The notes below the pieces were generated by a model, which did not search any database, had not been told where the DNA came from, and was given only the letters and a program-made list of their open reading frames with translations. A stretch of 64,000 nt of DNA, from the NCBI GenBank assembly GCA_027919835.1, contig JANVFP010000031.1, positions 1 through 64,000 on the forward strand. Direction: 5' to 3'. Both the position numbers and the translations under genes were made by a program. Of the stretch, positions 43,401 through 55,700 are shown one piece after another. Each line of letters starts with the position of its first letter. Position 1 is the first letter of the stretch. Source of the DNA: Lentinula raphanica. Lineage: Eukaryota > Basidiomycota > Agaricomycetes > Agaricales > Omphalotaceae.

Positions 43401-45680
43401 CGAAGGGAATCAGAGGAAAGTCTGAACCGTTTCACGGGAATTGCCAATAATGCAGTTGGACGGAAGCATTCTCCGGTCCTGCTTCACTGTTCAGCGGGTG
43501 TAGGTCGAACTGGTGGTTTCATTGCAGTGGATGCAGTTCTTGACGGATTACGGAGGGAGTTACGAAAGAAGAAGAAGCTAGGTTTATATCATGGACAGGG
43601 GACTTCGAAAATGGCTGACACCATGCATATCGACGAAGCTTCCAGGAATAGGGCTGTTCAAGACGGGCAAGGGAACTGGAACTGGATAGGGAACACCGAT
43701 GTTGATATGAAGGACAGTAGATCTGACCTTCATACGATCGCGATTCCTGCAAATCATCGCGGAAATATTTTACACGTCCCTGTGCATCATCCCTCCACGG
43801 TAAGATACTCATATCTTCTTCTCGCAATAGCCAACCGTCAAGAATCTAACGATGGACTCTCAACACCTACTGCCCCCTTTCCCGTTTTGCATGCTTCACA
43901 GGATAGCACTAGTGCAGCAGTATCCGCTGAAGCCTCGATAAATCCTTCACCTCCAAGCCGTGATCCACAACTCAAGACACCAATGCAGGTCGATCAGGAT
44001 TTTACTTCCACGAAATCTATTCCTCCTTACCCGCGACAGTCATCTACCACTCGTATGTGGGCTGAAGATGTCTCGGATCAGACAGGCTCGCATGGAACTG
44101 CATACAGAGTAGACGACGCAATGCGCCGGATGTATTCTCAAGAGAGGCTCAGTGAATGGGATATCCCGATCACTGGACAGGAGCAGAGTGGCACAAGCAA
44201 TACTAGGACTGCCTCTGAGAATCCTCGAAGTATGGAAGTGAACGTTTCTCAACCCTCCATTGCGATCATACCATTAGCATCAGGACCAAAAATTGCAAAT
44301 CCACCCCTGACTGTTGTAGGTAGTGCTATCCCGGCCAGCGTCTTACCATCGGCTTTCCCGCTATCATCCATCGATTCGGCGTCGTCATCGGATGACTCTT
44401 ATGGATTCCGGAGCAATTTTAAAGGAGGACGCCATCACCGTTTCGGTCATCATGTCACCGGTTCATTGCCTCATGGTGAGAGTGCTTTAACGTCTTCTAC
44501 AGGGACCTCATTTTCGTCTCTACAATCGCTCTCAGGCAGTGCGGTGCCCCAGTCAACAATCTCACAAGTCAAAGATGGTGATCAGCTTCCTGCTCGGAAC
44601 GTCCGTGGCGAAGAAGCTCGAGTCAGGACGTGGTCTGCTCCCTCTGCGCGATTTAGCCAGTCAGAGACTGATCAACTCCATGGATTACGACATTCAGCAT
44701 CTCCATTCACTTCATCGCCATTAGTAATGGGAGATCGTAGTCGTGCAGTGGAGAAGTCTCCTTCGCCAGTTCCCCATTTCTTAAGCATGATGGGCCATGA
44801 TGATTCTGCCTCGCTTCCCCCTCTTTCGAGATCCTTATCTCCTAGTAATCGTCCGAACTCATCTCTCACCGTTGACAATCAATTATCGTCCATCACTATG
44901 GACTCGAGCAGAGAAGGAATGGTCGAACCCTCGAGCATGCTTCCGGATGAGCCTCAGGCTTTCCCTGTGTCGGCGAAGAACTTGACTCTGCCTACTTCTC
45001 ATCCAAACCTTGCTGCAAATTCTACACCATCCGTGAACGTCATACGTACGCCAACTACTAATGGAACTTCTCTGCAATCGAGATCCGGTACCCTCTCAGG
45101 CGACGCGATTCCCAATCCTACGCACAACCAAGGTACTGGTATGCAGGATGTAGATCAACAGATTCTTGCCTCCAGAAATGGGGATCCCCATTCGAGCCCG
45201 GATTTATCATATCCTCGGCCGCTACATAATGATCAGTCTCCTCAGGCGCTCAGCAGCCTCGACGAACCTCTGATGGAGGTATTGCAGGACATGCGGGAAC
45301 AACGAATGAGTTTGTGTCAGAGTCTTCGACAATATGTTTTTGTTCATGCCGCGGTCATCGAGGGGGCGTTGATGATTGTGGACGAAGAAAGAGAGCGAGA
45401 GAAGAAAGAAATGGGGATGGACATCGATGATAGTCCATTCATAAACCAGTCTGCAGGTACACAATCGGTTCCCGAAGCGTCTTCCCTTTCTAGTCCGAAA
45501 CAACCGAGATTGCGATCCAAAGATGCGGAGAGTAGCGCTTCTGCACCTTCTACTGGCAAGCGTCTTGCCAGTCCGACCGAGCTTCCCAAAGAGGACCGGA
45601 AAGGGGATCAAATGCTATTTAAGAGGCCAAGTATCAAGAAAAAACGATCGACCTTCCAATCAAAAACCCTCAAGAGATGA
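40441..45680 (+). CDS. Protein tyrosine phosphatase with N-terminal rhodanese domain (Ptp2/Ptp3/Pyp-like)
   Basis: Probably dephosphorylates stress MAP kinases, as Ptp2/Ptp3 and Pyp1/Pyp2 do. Exons: 40441-41286, 41337-42057, 42112-42780, 42842-45680; introns are GT-AG. A rhodanese/CH2-like domain spans about residues 60-195 (ALIIDIRPHAAYSSARIPTA; LWLKGGF). The PTP part has NRYRHIWPFEHARV, DDYVNASYVQ, the WPD loop (EWPDMNVP) and catalytic HCSAGVGRTGGF at about 43484-43519. The Q-loop helix (MREQRMSLCQSLRQYVFVH) lies about 600 residues later, so a long Ser/Pro-rich insert splits the catalytic domain. In exon 2 the frame shifts near 41526 (CCAAAATG): one more A would restore it. A weak 113-bp intron (41439-41551) is the alternative. 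Confidence 0.88.
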
Positions 45681-45977
45681 CCTGAAATATACTGGTACGC
45701 TTACTATCATCATTGAATGTGACAGATAACTGAACTATCTGACTCGTATTATATCGTAGCATAAGATGTTTGCTTCATATCATGAGAACTTAAATTACTT
45801 CTCATCATACTCTTACGATGTATAGTCTCCCAACACCATTGCATTAACATTTATACCATAGTCTTGTTCTCAGAACATTCATCGGACATGTTTACATATG
45901 TAGTAGTTTTCGTATACATGTATAATTTGGAAAGTAAATCAGCGCTTAACGTGAGCACTTCCTCTTCATGTACGACG

Positions 45978-47798
45978 ATGTCAGAAACATTACCCGAACT
46001 GTTGAATGTTCAAAACACGAATTATCTGGAGCATTTGACCTCCCTCGACCTCGAAACGCTGCTTTCTGAACCAAAGGTTCTGCAGACACAATCACATCAT
46101 CTAACTTCCAGTTTAACTTCACTAACTCATGCATCCTATCCAACCTTTGTCTCCCTATACTCCAGTATCTCCGACTTTACCTCTTCTCTATCCCAAATAT
46201 CTTCTGCCTTAGATTCTCTCCTCCACGAATCCCTTCCTGCACTTGAATCGTCTGTTTCCAGCTGGAATACCGAAACTTCATCAGTGCTTACTACCAGGCG
46301 TAAAACCTTGAATGTCCTTGAATCACACGACAAACTACGAGATCTACTGGATATACCACTTCTCATCAACACCTGCGCTCGTAACGCGTACTTTTCTGAA
46401 GCACTTTCCTTGGCCTCGCATGCTCGAAGGCTAGCAGGCATTTATCCATCTCCGCCGTTCATTCTTAAATCAGTCTTTGCAGAGGTGGACGTGGCCATGA
46501 ACCAAATGCTCATATCTCTGCTCACAATGCTTCATGAGCCGAACAGAAAGCTCCCTGCATTATGGAAGGCTGTCAACTTTCTCCGGAAGATGGAAGGCGC
46601 ATTTGGAGGTGAAGACGAGATTGCACTGGCATTCCTAAGTGGGCGAGAACAGTGTCTCAAAGCTTCACTCGAGAATCAGAGAAGAGACATCTTCAGGATA
46701 GCGGCCTTGGAAGAAGCTCTTTCAACCCGGGACAAGGAGGATTTGGCAAAGTATCTTGGGAAATATATTGGATCATGGAGGGAGAGTGTATACGACTTGA
46801 TCACACAGTACGACTCTATCTTTCTAGCGGGTACGCAAGAGGAGAATGCTTCTTCAATGCAACTACGCGCTCTACTGATGGCGTATATATCGCACGTTTT
46901 CAAGATACATCTCATGCCCCTCCTTGCTCCCTCACAGCATTCAAGAGAACCTCCTATCGCTCTTCTTCCAATCACCTCCCTTCCATCCCTCGTAACTCAG
47001 CTCACATACTGTGCGGCAGCCCTCGGTCGTGTCGGCGCCGACTTTCGATTCAGCGTGGCACGTTGCGTGAGCGACGCTGTGGTTCGTATCTTCAGCGGAG
47101 AAATTCTCAATGCCGAGAAGCGTTTCTTAGCACAGTTTGAACGCAACCTTCCTACCAGCAAAGACAAGGAAGTATCCAACCCACACACCTCTGCACGAAG
47201 AGCCAACTTGCGTTCTTCGTCAAGATGGCTTGTGAAACAGGAAATTCAGGACCCAAATTTCAATGTATTACTTGTGAACTCCAAAACAATTTCGCATACA
47301 CCTCCATCGCTTCTGACCTCCTATCCGCCTCTTGCTGTGCATGGCAACGAGGTCATCGAGATTCTCAATGCTCTTCGTGCCTGTGCACCTCTCAGTGTCG
47401 CCAAAGGTTACGAGTGTCTGGGTGATGTGGAGAAAGAAAACAAGACGGATACAAAGGCTGATCTTGTATCTTCGAGCAACGGTGCTGGCCTTATTCAGAA
47501 ACTCGAGAGCTCGTTAGTTCGGGAAGGACGAACACTTTTTGATTATGTCAAGGCCGTCGTTCAAGTGGAAGAGATGTCTTCCCAGGAAGCTCTCAACTCT
47601 TTAGCTTTTGCTCGCGCCTTTTTTGAAGCTTGGGTCCCTTGGGTCATGCATGCACTGGTTGTGGGCGTGTTCGGGTTGCAAGAAGAATTTAGATCGGAAG
47701 AAGACGGTTTGGGCATACATGGAAAGAAAGCTGACAGCGAACTGGGTAATTTGCGAGCCAGATGGAGATCATGGGCTCAGGATAAATTCAACTCATAG
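45978..47798 (+). CDS. COG8: Conserved oligomeric Golgi complex subunit 8 (Dor1 family)
   Basis: A subunit of the COG tether for retrograde intra-Golgi vesicles. One 606-residue exon, unusual beside its intron-rich neighbours. Dor1-family pattern: N-terminal YLEHLTSLDLETLLSEP, coiled-coil heptads around residues 35-100, SHDKLRDLLDIPLLINTCARNAYFSEAL, LPALWKAVNFLRKM, LAFLSGREQCLKASL, YLGKYIGSWRESVYDLITQYDSIF. The frame is open to 45864, but the extra residues (YVVVFVYMYNLES) do not resemble the family, so the ATG at 45978 (MSETLPELL) is preferred. It lies 297 bp after the PTP stop on the same strand and is convergent with PIP5K. Confidence 0.88.
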   Translation: MSETLPELLNVQNTNYLEHLTSLDLETLLSEPKVLQTQSHHLTSSLTSLTHASYPTFVSLYSSISDFTSSLSQISSALDSLLHESLPALESSVSSWNTETSSVLTTRRKTLNVLESHDKLRDLLDIPLLINTCARNAYFSEALSLASHARRLAGIYPSPPFILKSVFAEVDVAMNQMLISLLTMLHEPNRKLPALWKAVNFLRKMEGAFGGEDEIALAFLSGREQCLKASLENQRRDIFRIAALEEALSTRDKEDLAKYLGKYIGSWRESVYDLITQYDSIFLAGTQEENASSMQLRALLMAYISHVFKIHLMPLLAPSQHSREPPIALLPITSLPSLVTQLTYCAAALGRVGADFRFSVARCVSDAVVRIFSGEILNAEKRFLAQFERNLPTSKDKEVSNPHTSARRANLRSSSRWLVKQEIQDPNFNVLLVNSKTISHTPPSLLTSYPPLAVHGNEVIEILNALRACAPLSVAKGYECLGDVEKENKTDTKADLVSSSNGAGLIQKLESSLVREGRTLFDYVKAVVQVEEMSSQEALNSLAFARAFFEAWVPWVMHALVVGVFGLQEEFRSEEDGLGIHGKKADSELGNLRARWRSWAQDKFNS

Positions 47799-48445
47799 CG
47801 TTTAACAAGTAATCATCTTTAGGCAAGGTTGTGACTATTCGTGTTGTTATGATACTGAACGAATATATGAAGTAGCAGAATATCCATGCAATAAATGCAC
47901 CAAACGATCTAAGTTGAACTCTAGCACAATAGTGTCCGTCCAAGAAGGGAAAGCCGTGCAGCAAGACTAGTGGAAGATACTTTAATATAGATCCAGTAAT
48001 GCGAGGAAGGAAATGGAAGGAAGTAAAGGAATGTGGGGCTGGAACCTTTGTAGAATATAGGGCAGCGCTAAGAGAATGGGAAGGAACGAGAAGCGGGAAC
48101 CCAAACGGGAGAACGCTGACAGATAGTTCGCCGAAGAGAGAGAAAACAAACGAGTGAAAGGCTAGTAAAGCAAAGCGAGTGGGAACAGAATGACATAGAA
48201 GTGGAAAGGGGTCAAATTAAGGATGCAATGTACAAAATACGGAGGATGATCATTTAAAGGTTGAAACAACCTGGTTCAAATATACGAACGATAACACATG
48301 TGCAGAGAAAAATAATGATAGAGAATGGGAAGACGACGTGTGAGTATGAAGGCAATGACAGAAGACAAGCAAAATAACCCGAGATCGACCACGTAAAGAA
48401 ATGTTTAATACAGCAAGAAAGAAAGAATGCTGAATGATTTGGTGG
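47799..48445. other. Intergenic region between convergent COG8 and PIP5K
   Basis: About 650 bp with no gene, repeat or RNA recognised; purine-rich on the plus strand. It presumably holds both 3' UTRs. Confidence 0.5.
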
Positions 48446-51360
48446 TCACACGAAATCCTGAGGATCCCCTTCGCCACCTTTCATAATCGCCTTCATGAAC
48501 TTGAAGAATCGCTCGGCATACTCGCTTGGTGGAACGGGGGAGATTTTGTGCTACAAAGTGTGTTAGCAGAAATTCAGCAAGATATCTAGATAGCCAGATA
48601 CATACGCGATCTGCACTCAAACCCTTCCAGAAGTTCTCGACCCTCTTCCCTGTACCCCATGGCGTCAAAATATCAATAACACCAAGATAGTATATCGTGG
48701 CCAGATCTCTGTTTTCTTCATCTGTGGCCCTTAAACCTCCCTCGTCCTGATAGAAGATGAAATTCAATCTGTTGTCCGCACCTCTGGCTCCACCTGCATC
48801 TCCATATGAGCCGGGACCATTTGGTTTTGGGTTCAGTGAGTCCGGAAGAACTGAGGAATTCGAAGGAAGAGATAGTGCTTTGGGATCTGAAGATCGCATG
48901 GCGCGACGCATGGCAATAGCTTCCGGCGTTGTGGTATACCCGCCCCCTTTCCCTACGTTATGTGGATGGTGCGACGACATACTTTTGCTCATTCCAAGAG
49001 CACCTGTACTAGCACCAATGCCACCGTACCCATGCGTACCAACGGCTGACACGCTACGTGCAAGTTCTTTGGGAATACTTGGCTCGAACACCTTCAGGGT
49101 TTTTCGACGGACGTTATCCCGGTTTCCGCGTTGCATGTTGTGTATTCCCACCAGCAGAGAATAGTCCATGACAGAGATAGCTTTGAGGAATTCCTTATCT
49201 CGCTGAGGAAAGGTTTAATTCAAAAAGCCATGCGTATTCAAATCATGCCATACCCTCAACTGTTCGGTCAGTAACGCTCTCTTCTCCGGGCCTAACTCCA
49301 GCTTATGATGCCCGTTAATCCAGTTCAAGTCCTTCAAAACGGGGTTCGACTTCTTCTTCTCCTTCCTCCTTTCTTTTTCCGAGTTTGTGGTTTCTGTTTG
49401 GGATTTTTCATCTGCTTCGGGATTCTTCGCTCGCCAAAGTCGCCCAACGGTACTCCCCTTCAGATCGTACGTCTCGTGTATATCCTTATGTGGTGGGAAT
49501 AGATTGTTCATGATGACGAAATGAATCTTACGACCGCGAGGGAGTTTGACTCGATGTAGGCCATAAAATCGGGAGATCAGTGTATGTGGGTTGGTCGATA
49601 CATGATTATAGTAACTGGAAGAGAAGTTAGTCAAGAATGTGGTCGAATATTGTTGAACGCACTCTTTCAAGACACGAAGCAAGAATTTATGTTCCCTATG
49701 ATGTATGGTCTTGATGATGAATCTGTAATCTCTTGAGAAGTAGAAAAAGCTACCACTCTTCCCAGGACTACCAAGTTCCGACAAGATGTATTTTGAAGTC
49801 AGAGATAGTAAGTAGTCAGCAGGGTCCAGGTGGAAATAGTCTTCCCGTAAGGAACGAAAGACCCATGGTGCGTAATCTTTGAATTTGAAGTCGTATTTTG
49901 CCGACGGGGTCAACTCGTTGCCAACACTGTATGTAAAAGCTGAGCATCGAGGAAATATGAAAGAGATAATCCTTACATATCAAAACTAAATTTATGTTTT
50001 GCAATGAAATCCTCGTCCGTCAACGGTCGTTTGATTTTTGCTTGACACCGAGAAACCTGAATGGGACGTCAGCGTCGTAGGGCGGTGAGGAGATAAAGAC
50101 ACTGACTCCGATACGAATACCAGTTAGCATGTTGTACATCAACACATAATTAACGTGGTCCTCCCCAATCAGGTTGCCCACCAGGGGATAATTCTCATCC
50201 TTACGCGGACCACTAATGGTCGCATCTCTTCTTAATCCCGCTTCCTTAGTCAATGCCGCCTCAGCTTCTGCTTGTTTTGCTCGCTTCTCTTGTCTTTCCC
50301 TTCTTATCTTCTCTGCATGAGCCTGAATATCGTCTTCGACGTCATCCGAAGACATAGTATCATCGTGTAGATAATTGGCATAAGAATGTGAATGAAACTG
50401 GGTGGCATGTTGATTGTGTTGGGAAGTAAGGGAGGTGCGTATGGTTCGTGTAGGGGCAACATTATTGGAAGGAATGACGGAACCCGTTGTGTTGCGACGG
50501 TGAGGACGAATGTTGTGTGATGTTATTGGAGGCGGCTGGAGATATTCGCCCTGTGGTACGGTAATTGGAGGCTGTTTAGATGATGTCGTTGGCGTTGGCG
50601 GCGACTCTGACTTGATTGTTTGCATGGACGCTTTAGTCTCGGTAGACGCACGAGTGTTTGGCAATTCGGTTCGGGTGGATACATTTGACTTATTTGGCGT
50701 CCGTTCTGAGCTTGCATTTTCCTCTCCTGTGGCTTCATCGCTCGCTGGAGGCGAAGGCGGTGGAGGTCCCTTTGTTTCCTGTTCCCGCTCTTCCCTACGC
50801 CCAGTATCAATGCATGCCAACCCGGGCACCTTTTGTGCTACCCTTCTTGCCAATGAATCGTTCATTGGCCCAGTTTCTACATGCACTCTATCCGATGTTA
50901 CTTTGACCACATGAATTTCTTGGTGTGGAAAGGAGGGAGCAGAGTTCATGGACGTGCTGAGGATGTGTAGCGGGTTTACTGGTCTGTTTTCGCGGTGATT
51001 TTCATTGGGATCTTCACGTAGATGGAGAGTATTGAATGAGTCAGGACTATCCCTCCCTCTTGAGGAGGTTCGCGAATCCGTAGTCGATGCACTCTGCAAA
51101 GGCGCTGTTCGGAAAGAAGCGGCAGAGGAAGCGGCAGATGAGGATACACCACTGTTTCGATTCGAGGACAAACCGTAGCGCTGAAGGCTAGGCTCGAAAG
51201 CCGGAGATGAAGAGGGTGGTGTTTGAGAGTGTGAACGAGATGAAGTCGGCTTGCCGTCTGATATTGGTATCGGGTTAACGTGAGATGCGCCATAGGAAGA
51301 AGAGATTGTCGCCGGCGTTGGAATTGACATGGGCGACGTTGGCGCAGCTACCGTCGCCAT
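48446..51360 (-). CDS. MSS4: Phosphatidylinositol-4-phosphate 5-kinase (Mss4-type)
   Basis: Makes PI(4,5)P2 at the plasma membrane for actin and secretion control. Five exons (51360-50107, 50056-49977, 49926-49254, 49202-48606, 48550-48446) give 902 residues; introns 50-55 bp, all GT-AG. The N-terminal ~370 residues are Ser/Pro/Thr-rich and probably disordered, with a charged coiled stretch ([24 protein letters not shown]). The kinase domain starts at [32 protein letters not shown]. It has MNNLFPPH and DLKGST (about 599-604), [10 protein letters not shown] (about 681) and [13 protein letters not shown], followed by the activation-loop region ending in [13 protein letters not shown] basic KKKS insert follows DLKGSTVGR. 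All catalytic motifs are intact. Confidence 0.94.
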
Positions 51361-51789
51361 CGATGTCGCGGTTTATGAGCAAGTTGTACTTATGACAGCA
51401 AAAGTTGTGCTCTCTGTTGAAGCAAGCCGAGCGGCCGGCTTTACTTCGGTTGTTTGAGACGCGCTCAATAAAAACTTCGTACAGGATAACGTATAAAAGA
51501 CATAGCATTCACGGGAGGAAGGCTTCACCAGTGTACATAGATGATAGCAGTAACACAAACACGAAAACTAATGTTCAAGTAATGAAATCTCATTCGAGGA
51601 ACAATCTGAAAACTGAGTGAGAACTAGCGACGGCAAGGAAGTTAGGAGGAATACTCACTGAGCTACGCAACACACACATTTTCTTGACGGTTCAAAGGAT
51701 TGAGTTTCTCCTGGCGTCGCCCAAAATTTATTAGTGTCCTGGCCACAACATTCTGTTCCCTTTTCCTATTTGGACCAACATGCCATCCA

Positions 51790-52584
51790 CTAGATAGGCT
51801 TGATCTTGAAGTGAAGGGTAATCAACGAGAACACAAAGCACTGGAGATGGATATTGTCAAACTCTGCTGAACCAACTGGCAAATTGAAAGACATACCCTC
51901 AAATCTTGGATGAGGTAGTAGAACACTCGTAGACCCTCTGGATCCTCACTATCTTGGATATCAACAAGCGAGCCGATTTTGGCCGTCTGCGGAAGCCCAT
52001 GTCAATATGTAGTACGAAACAACACCAGGAAGAAACCTACCTCGAAAGCGATGTGATCATTCCCAATTCGAATCTCCAACTCCTGCTTGCCTACGATATT
52101 CTTCTTGGGCCAGTTAGTGTCATCCTCCCTGTTCAGAGCAAAAGATAGATGATGAGTATTGTGGATAGCATACGGAATCAGTTTTGCGCGTACTTAGTGA
52201 CTTCACTGGCTTCAATGATTCTTTTGAATTCTTTCACAGCCAATGGGCTGATCCACACTGTAAAGTGGAAGGTCGGCGTTCGATTGGAATACAGAGCAAA
52301 GACCACGTACTCTCTTTTCGAATCAAACTGTCATTTCTATAGTTTGAGTTATTGGCGTATCGCAGACGACCATGGGAATATTCAAATTCAAGGAATTCGT
52401 GGCCGTGCTTTCCTGAATGACCAGTACTGGTGGAGATGAGTGAGAAATGAACAGCCGGAAGCTGTACCAAACGTACTAGTAACTGTCAAGCGACCAAAAG
52501 TTAATTTCATTGCGAATTTTTGGTCAAAATGTCCTTACCGAAGATAAAAGGATCGTTGTCTTGCGAGGGGTTGTGCAGGCTCAT
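51790..52584 (-). CDS. MAGOH: Mago nashi, exon junction complex subunit
   Basis: Forms the Mago-Y14 core of the exon junction complex, which marks spliced mRNA. Seven exons: 52584-52539, 52482-52477, 52426-52311, 52257-52194, 52128-52041, 51986-51897, 51840-51790; introns 50-65 bp. Exon 2 is only 6 nt (TTACTA) and supplies the conserved YY of [19 protein letters not shown]. Later motifs are [54 protein letters not shown] and the C-terminal [16 protein letters not shown]. The exons sum to 461 nt: one T is missing in the TTTT run of exon 1 (DPFYLR expected), which restored gives 153 residues. This is probably a sequence error. It shares a 192-bp divergent promoter with STH1. Confidence 0.92.
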
Positions 52585-52776
52585 GATGGTCGGGTTGAAC
52601 TTGAACTTGAAGGAAAAATGGTCACTGTCAGTCACTCGTGACTTAGCGTAGCTTAGCGTTAGTCACAAAGGTCACATGGGGTCACGTAAGGTCACGTACT
52701 GGTCACAGTAGTCACATGCAGTGTGAGCGCTTAAGGAGTCAACAACATCGAAACGTTCACTCACAACGCGTTGGAA
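52585..52776. promoter_or_regulatory. Divergent MAGO/STH1 promoter with GTCAC cluster
   Basis: Within about 52621-52718 the pentamer GTCAC occurs about eight times (GGTCACATGG, GGTCACGTAA, GGTCACGTAC, GGTCACAGTA and others), plus GTGAC once in inverse. This looks like a cluster of binding sites; the factor is unknown. Confidence 0.5.
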
Positions 52777-55700
52777 ATGTATGCCAACGGCGGAATGGCG
52801 AACATGCAGTCCCGGCCAGGTTTGTCGGACTTGCAACAAATGATAGCCGTAAGCTCTTTTAGCGTTCATCTGCGAGAGGTTATAGCATCTGATAAACACC
52901 TTTCTCCAGAAAGCAAATTTCTTACGAAAGAATCCTACTGAACAAAAGTCACCAACCGAATTGGAAAACTTGATGAAACAGATTCAGGCGTTGGGAGCTC
53001 GTGCGTAGAACTTCTTTGGATACACCCTATCTCATTACCCATGTTTTCAGGCCAAACGCAAATTCAACAGCAATCACAGTCTCAAGCTGAAGTATCATTC
53101 ACTCCTGACCAAATCAACGTTCTACGCGCACAGATACATGCCTTCCGACTACTCTCTCGGGGAGTTCCTCTTCCTGAAGGTCTTCACCAGGCTGTACAAC
53201 TCAACAGCACTGTTATCCCTGATCTAGAGAAACTCCTACAAGCTCCAGACACATCTTCCCGTATCGTGGACAGCGCAGTCAAAGTCTCCAAAACTCCTGA
53301 TATCATACCAAAGACTGAGGAGCAGGCCGATGTATTGCCTATTAACCCAGCAGATATGCCCAAGGGCCCTTTCCTCGAAGACGATGTGAACTCTGGCATA
53401 TATCCCTACAACGCTTACCGCCATCCATTTTCGCAGCTGAAACGACACCGAGAACTGGACCCTGCCATGTTCGCCACTCGTCTACAACGTCTCCTTGTAC
53501 CGACCATCATGCCGCCCGGACTCGATGCACAACAAATTCTCAACGAACGAGATCGTTATATCGAAGCCAGGATACAGCAGCGAATGCGCGAACTCGAATC
53601 TATACCTTCCACCGTCGGAGATGAAAAATTCGAGAACGATCTCATTGAAGAGTCTATGCCTGATTCCGAATCACCCCTCACCTTCCCTGCCACGTCCAAT
53701 GGCAAACTCTCAGCTCTCATTGAACTCAAGTCCCTGCGTCTCATCGAGAAACAACGTACAATGCGCGCGCTTGTCGCTGAACGACTCACGCACGGCTCTC
53801 TCGTTCCCCTTAATCGTCCAGAATTCCGGCGGACTCGTAAACCAACAATCCGTGATGCACGAACGACGGAACAGCTTGAACGTAAGCAGCGTCTTGACCG
53901 GGAACGGCGCGCGAAGCACAAGCATGTTGAGCAGCTCGCTGTCATCTGTAATCACGGCCGCCAGGTCATCGAGGCCAATCGAAACGCCCAGGATCGTTTG
54001 ACTCGTCTCGGTCGTTCGGTCCTTAATTTCCATGCTCATACTGAGAAAGAAGAGCAGAAACGTATAGAACGGATCTCGAAGGAACGTCTCAAGGCTTTAA
54101 AGGCAGACGATGAGGAGGCATATATGAAACTGATTGATACCGCGAAGGATACTCGAATTACCCATCTTCTTCGTCAAACAGATGCATTCCTTGATTCTCT
54201 GGCCCAGTCCGTGGTTGCCCAACAGAACGAGGGTGGAGGCTTGCGTGATCTTCACTACGAAACAGAGGAAGGTCCAACCTCAGAAGCCACCTTTGGTGCC
54301 CAAGTTAGCACTGACGAGCCTCAAGACAAAGCTAAGGTCGACTACTACGCCGTAGCACACAGGATCTCAGAGAAGATCACACGGCAGCCCTCCATACTCG
54401 TCGGTGGCACACTGAAGGAATATCAGCTCAAGGGTTTGCAGTGGATGGTCAGTTTGTATAACAACAAACTGAATGGAATCTTAGCCGACGAAATGGTGTG
54501 CATTATCCTACTCAAGCCGTTTCGATTACTAACAGTTGTCCCCAGGGTCTAGGAAAAACTATCCAGACCATTTCCCTAATCTCATTCCTCATCGAAGCCA
54601 AAAATCAACGCGGGCCTTATCTCGTCATCGTTCCCCTTTCCACTATGACCAACTGGTCTGGAGAGTTCGCTAAGTGGGCACCAGCTATCAAGGTCATCTC
54701 TTACAAAGGCAACCCGGCGCAACGTAGAGCGTTACAAGGCGATCTGCGCGTTGGGGGATTCCACGTCTTATTGACAACTTACGAGTATATCATCAAAGAT
54801 CGACCTGTCTTGAGCAAAATGAAGTGGCTGCATATGATCATTGGTACGTCTTCTGTGCATGTTCATCGCATCATTGCGTCTCACCATCAATCTTCACAGA
54901 TGAGGGTCATCGAATGAAGAACACACAATCGAAGCTCGCACAAACGCTCACCACATATTATCACTCCCGTTTCCGTTTGATCCTCACTGGAACACCACTT
55001 CAGAATAACCTCCCCGAACTCTGGGCTTTGCTCAATTTCGCTCTGCCGAAGGTCTTTAACTCCGTCAAATCGTTCGATGAATGGTTCAACACGCCGTTCG
55101 CAAACAGTGGAACTGGTGATAAGATCGAGCTGAACGAAGAAGAAGCCCTTCTCATCATCCGTCGTCTACACAAAGTCCTTCGGCCATTCTTGCTCAGGCG
55201 TCTCAAGAAGGACGTCGAAAGCGAGTTGCCAGACAAAGTTGAGAAGGTTATCAAGGTTCGCATGAGCGCTCTCCAAAGCCAGCTTTACAAGCAAATGAAG
55301 AAGCATAAGATGATTGCCGATGGTAAAGACTCTAAAGGGTGGGTGTTACATGGGATCAATGAATGAATACTTACTAAGGGTGGACCTACTTGTAGGAAGA
55401 GCGGAGGTGTCAAGGGTCTGAGTAACGAGCTCATGCAGCTTCGAAAGATATGTCAGCACCCGTTCTTATTCGAGAGCGTTGAGGACAAGGTCAATCCCAG
55501 TGGTGTGATCGATGAACGCATTGTTCGGACCTCTGGAAAACTGGAGCTCTTGAATCGAATCTTACCGAAATTCTTCGCTACTGGACATAGAGTGAGTTGA
55601 TTTCACAAGGATTTATCATTATCAATTACTCAAGGCTTATAAAGGTCCTTATCTTCTTTCAAATGACCAAAGTCATGGACATCATGGCAGACTTTCTGAG

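Noticed and set aside
43801..43831. A GT-AG segment (GTAAGATACT...CAATAG) in the long last exon of PTP as an intron.
   Set aside because: At 31 bp it is too short for any intron seen in this window, and removing it would break the open frame.
45864..45977. Upstream in-frame extension of COG8 from ATG at 45864.
   Set aside because: The added 38 residues are unlike the Dor1 family and the region looks like 5' UTR; the ATG at 45978 begins recognisable COG8 sequence.
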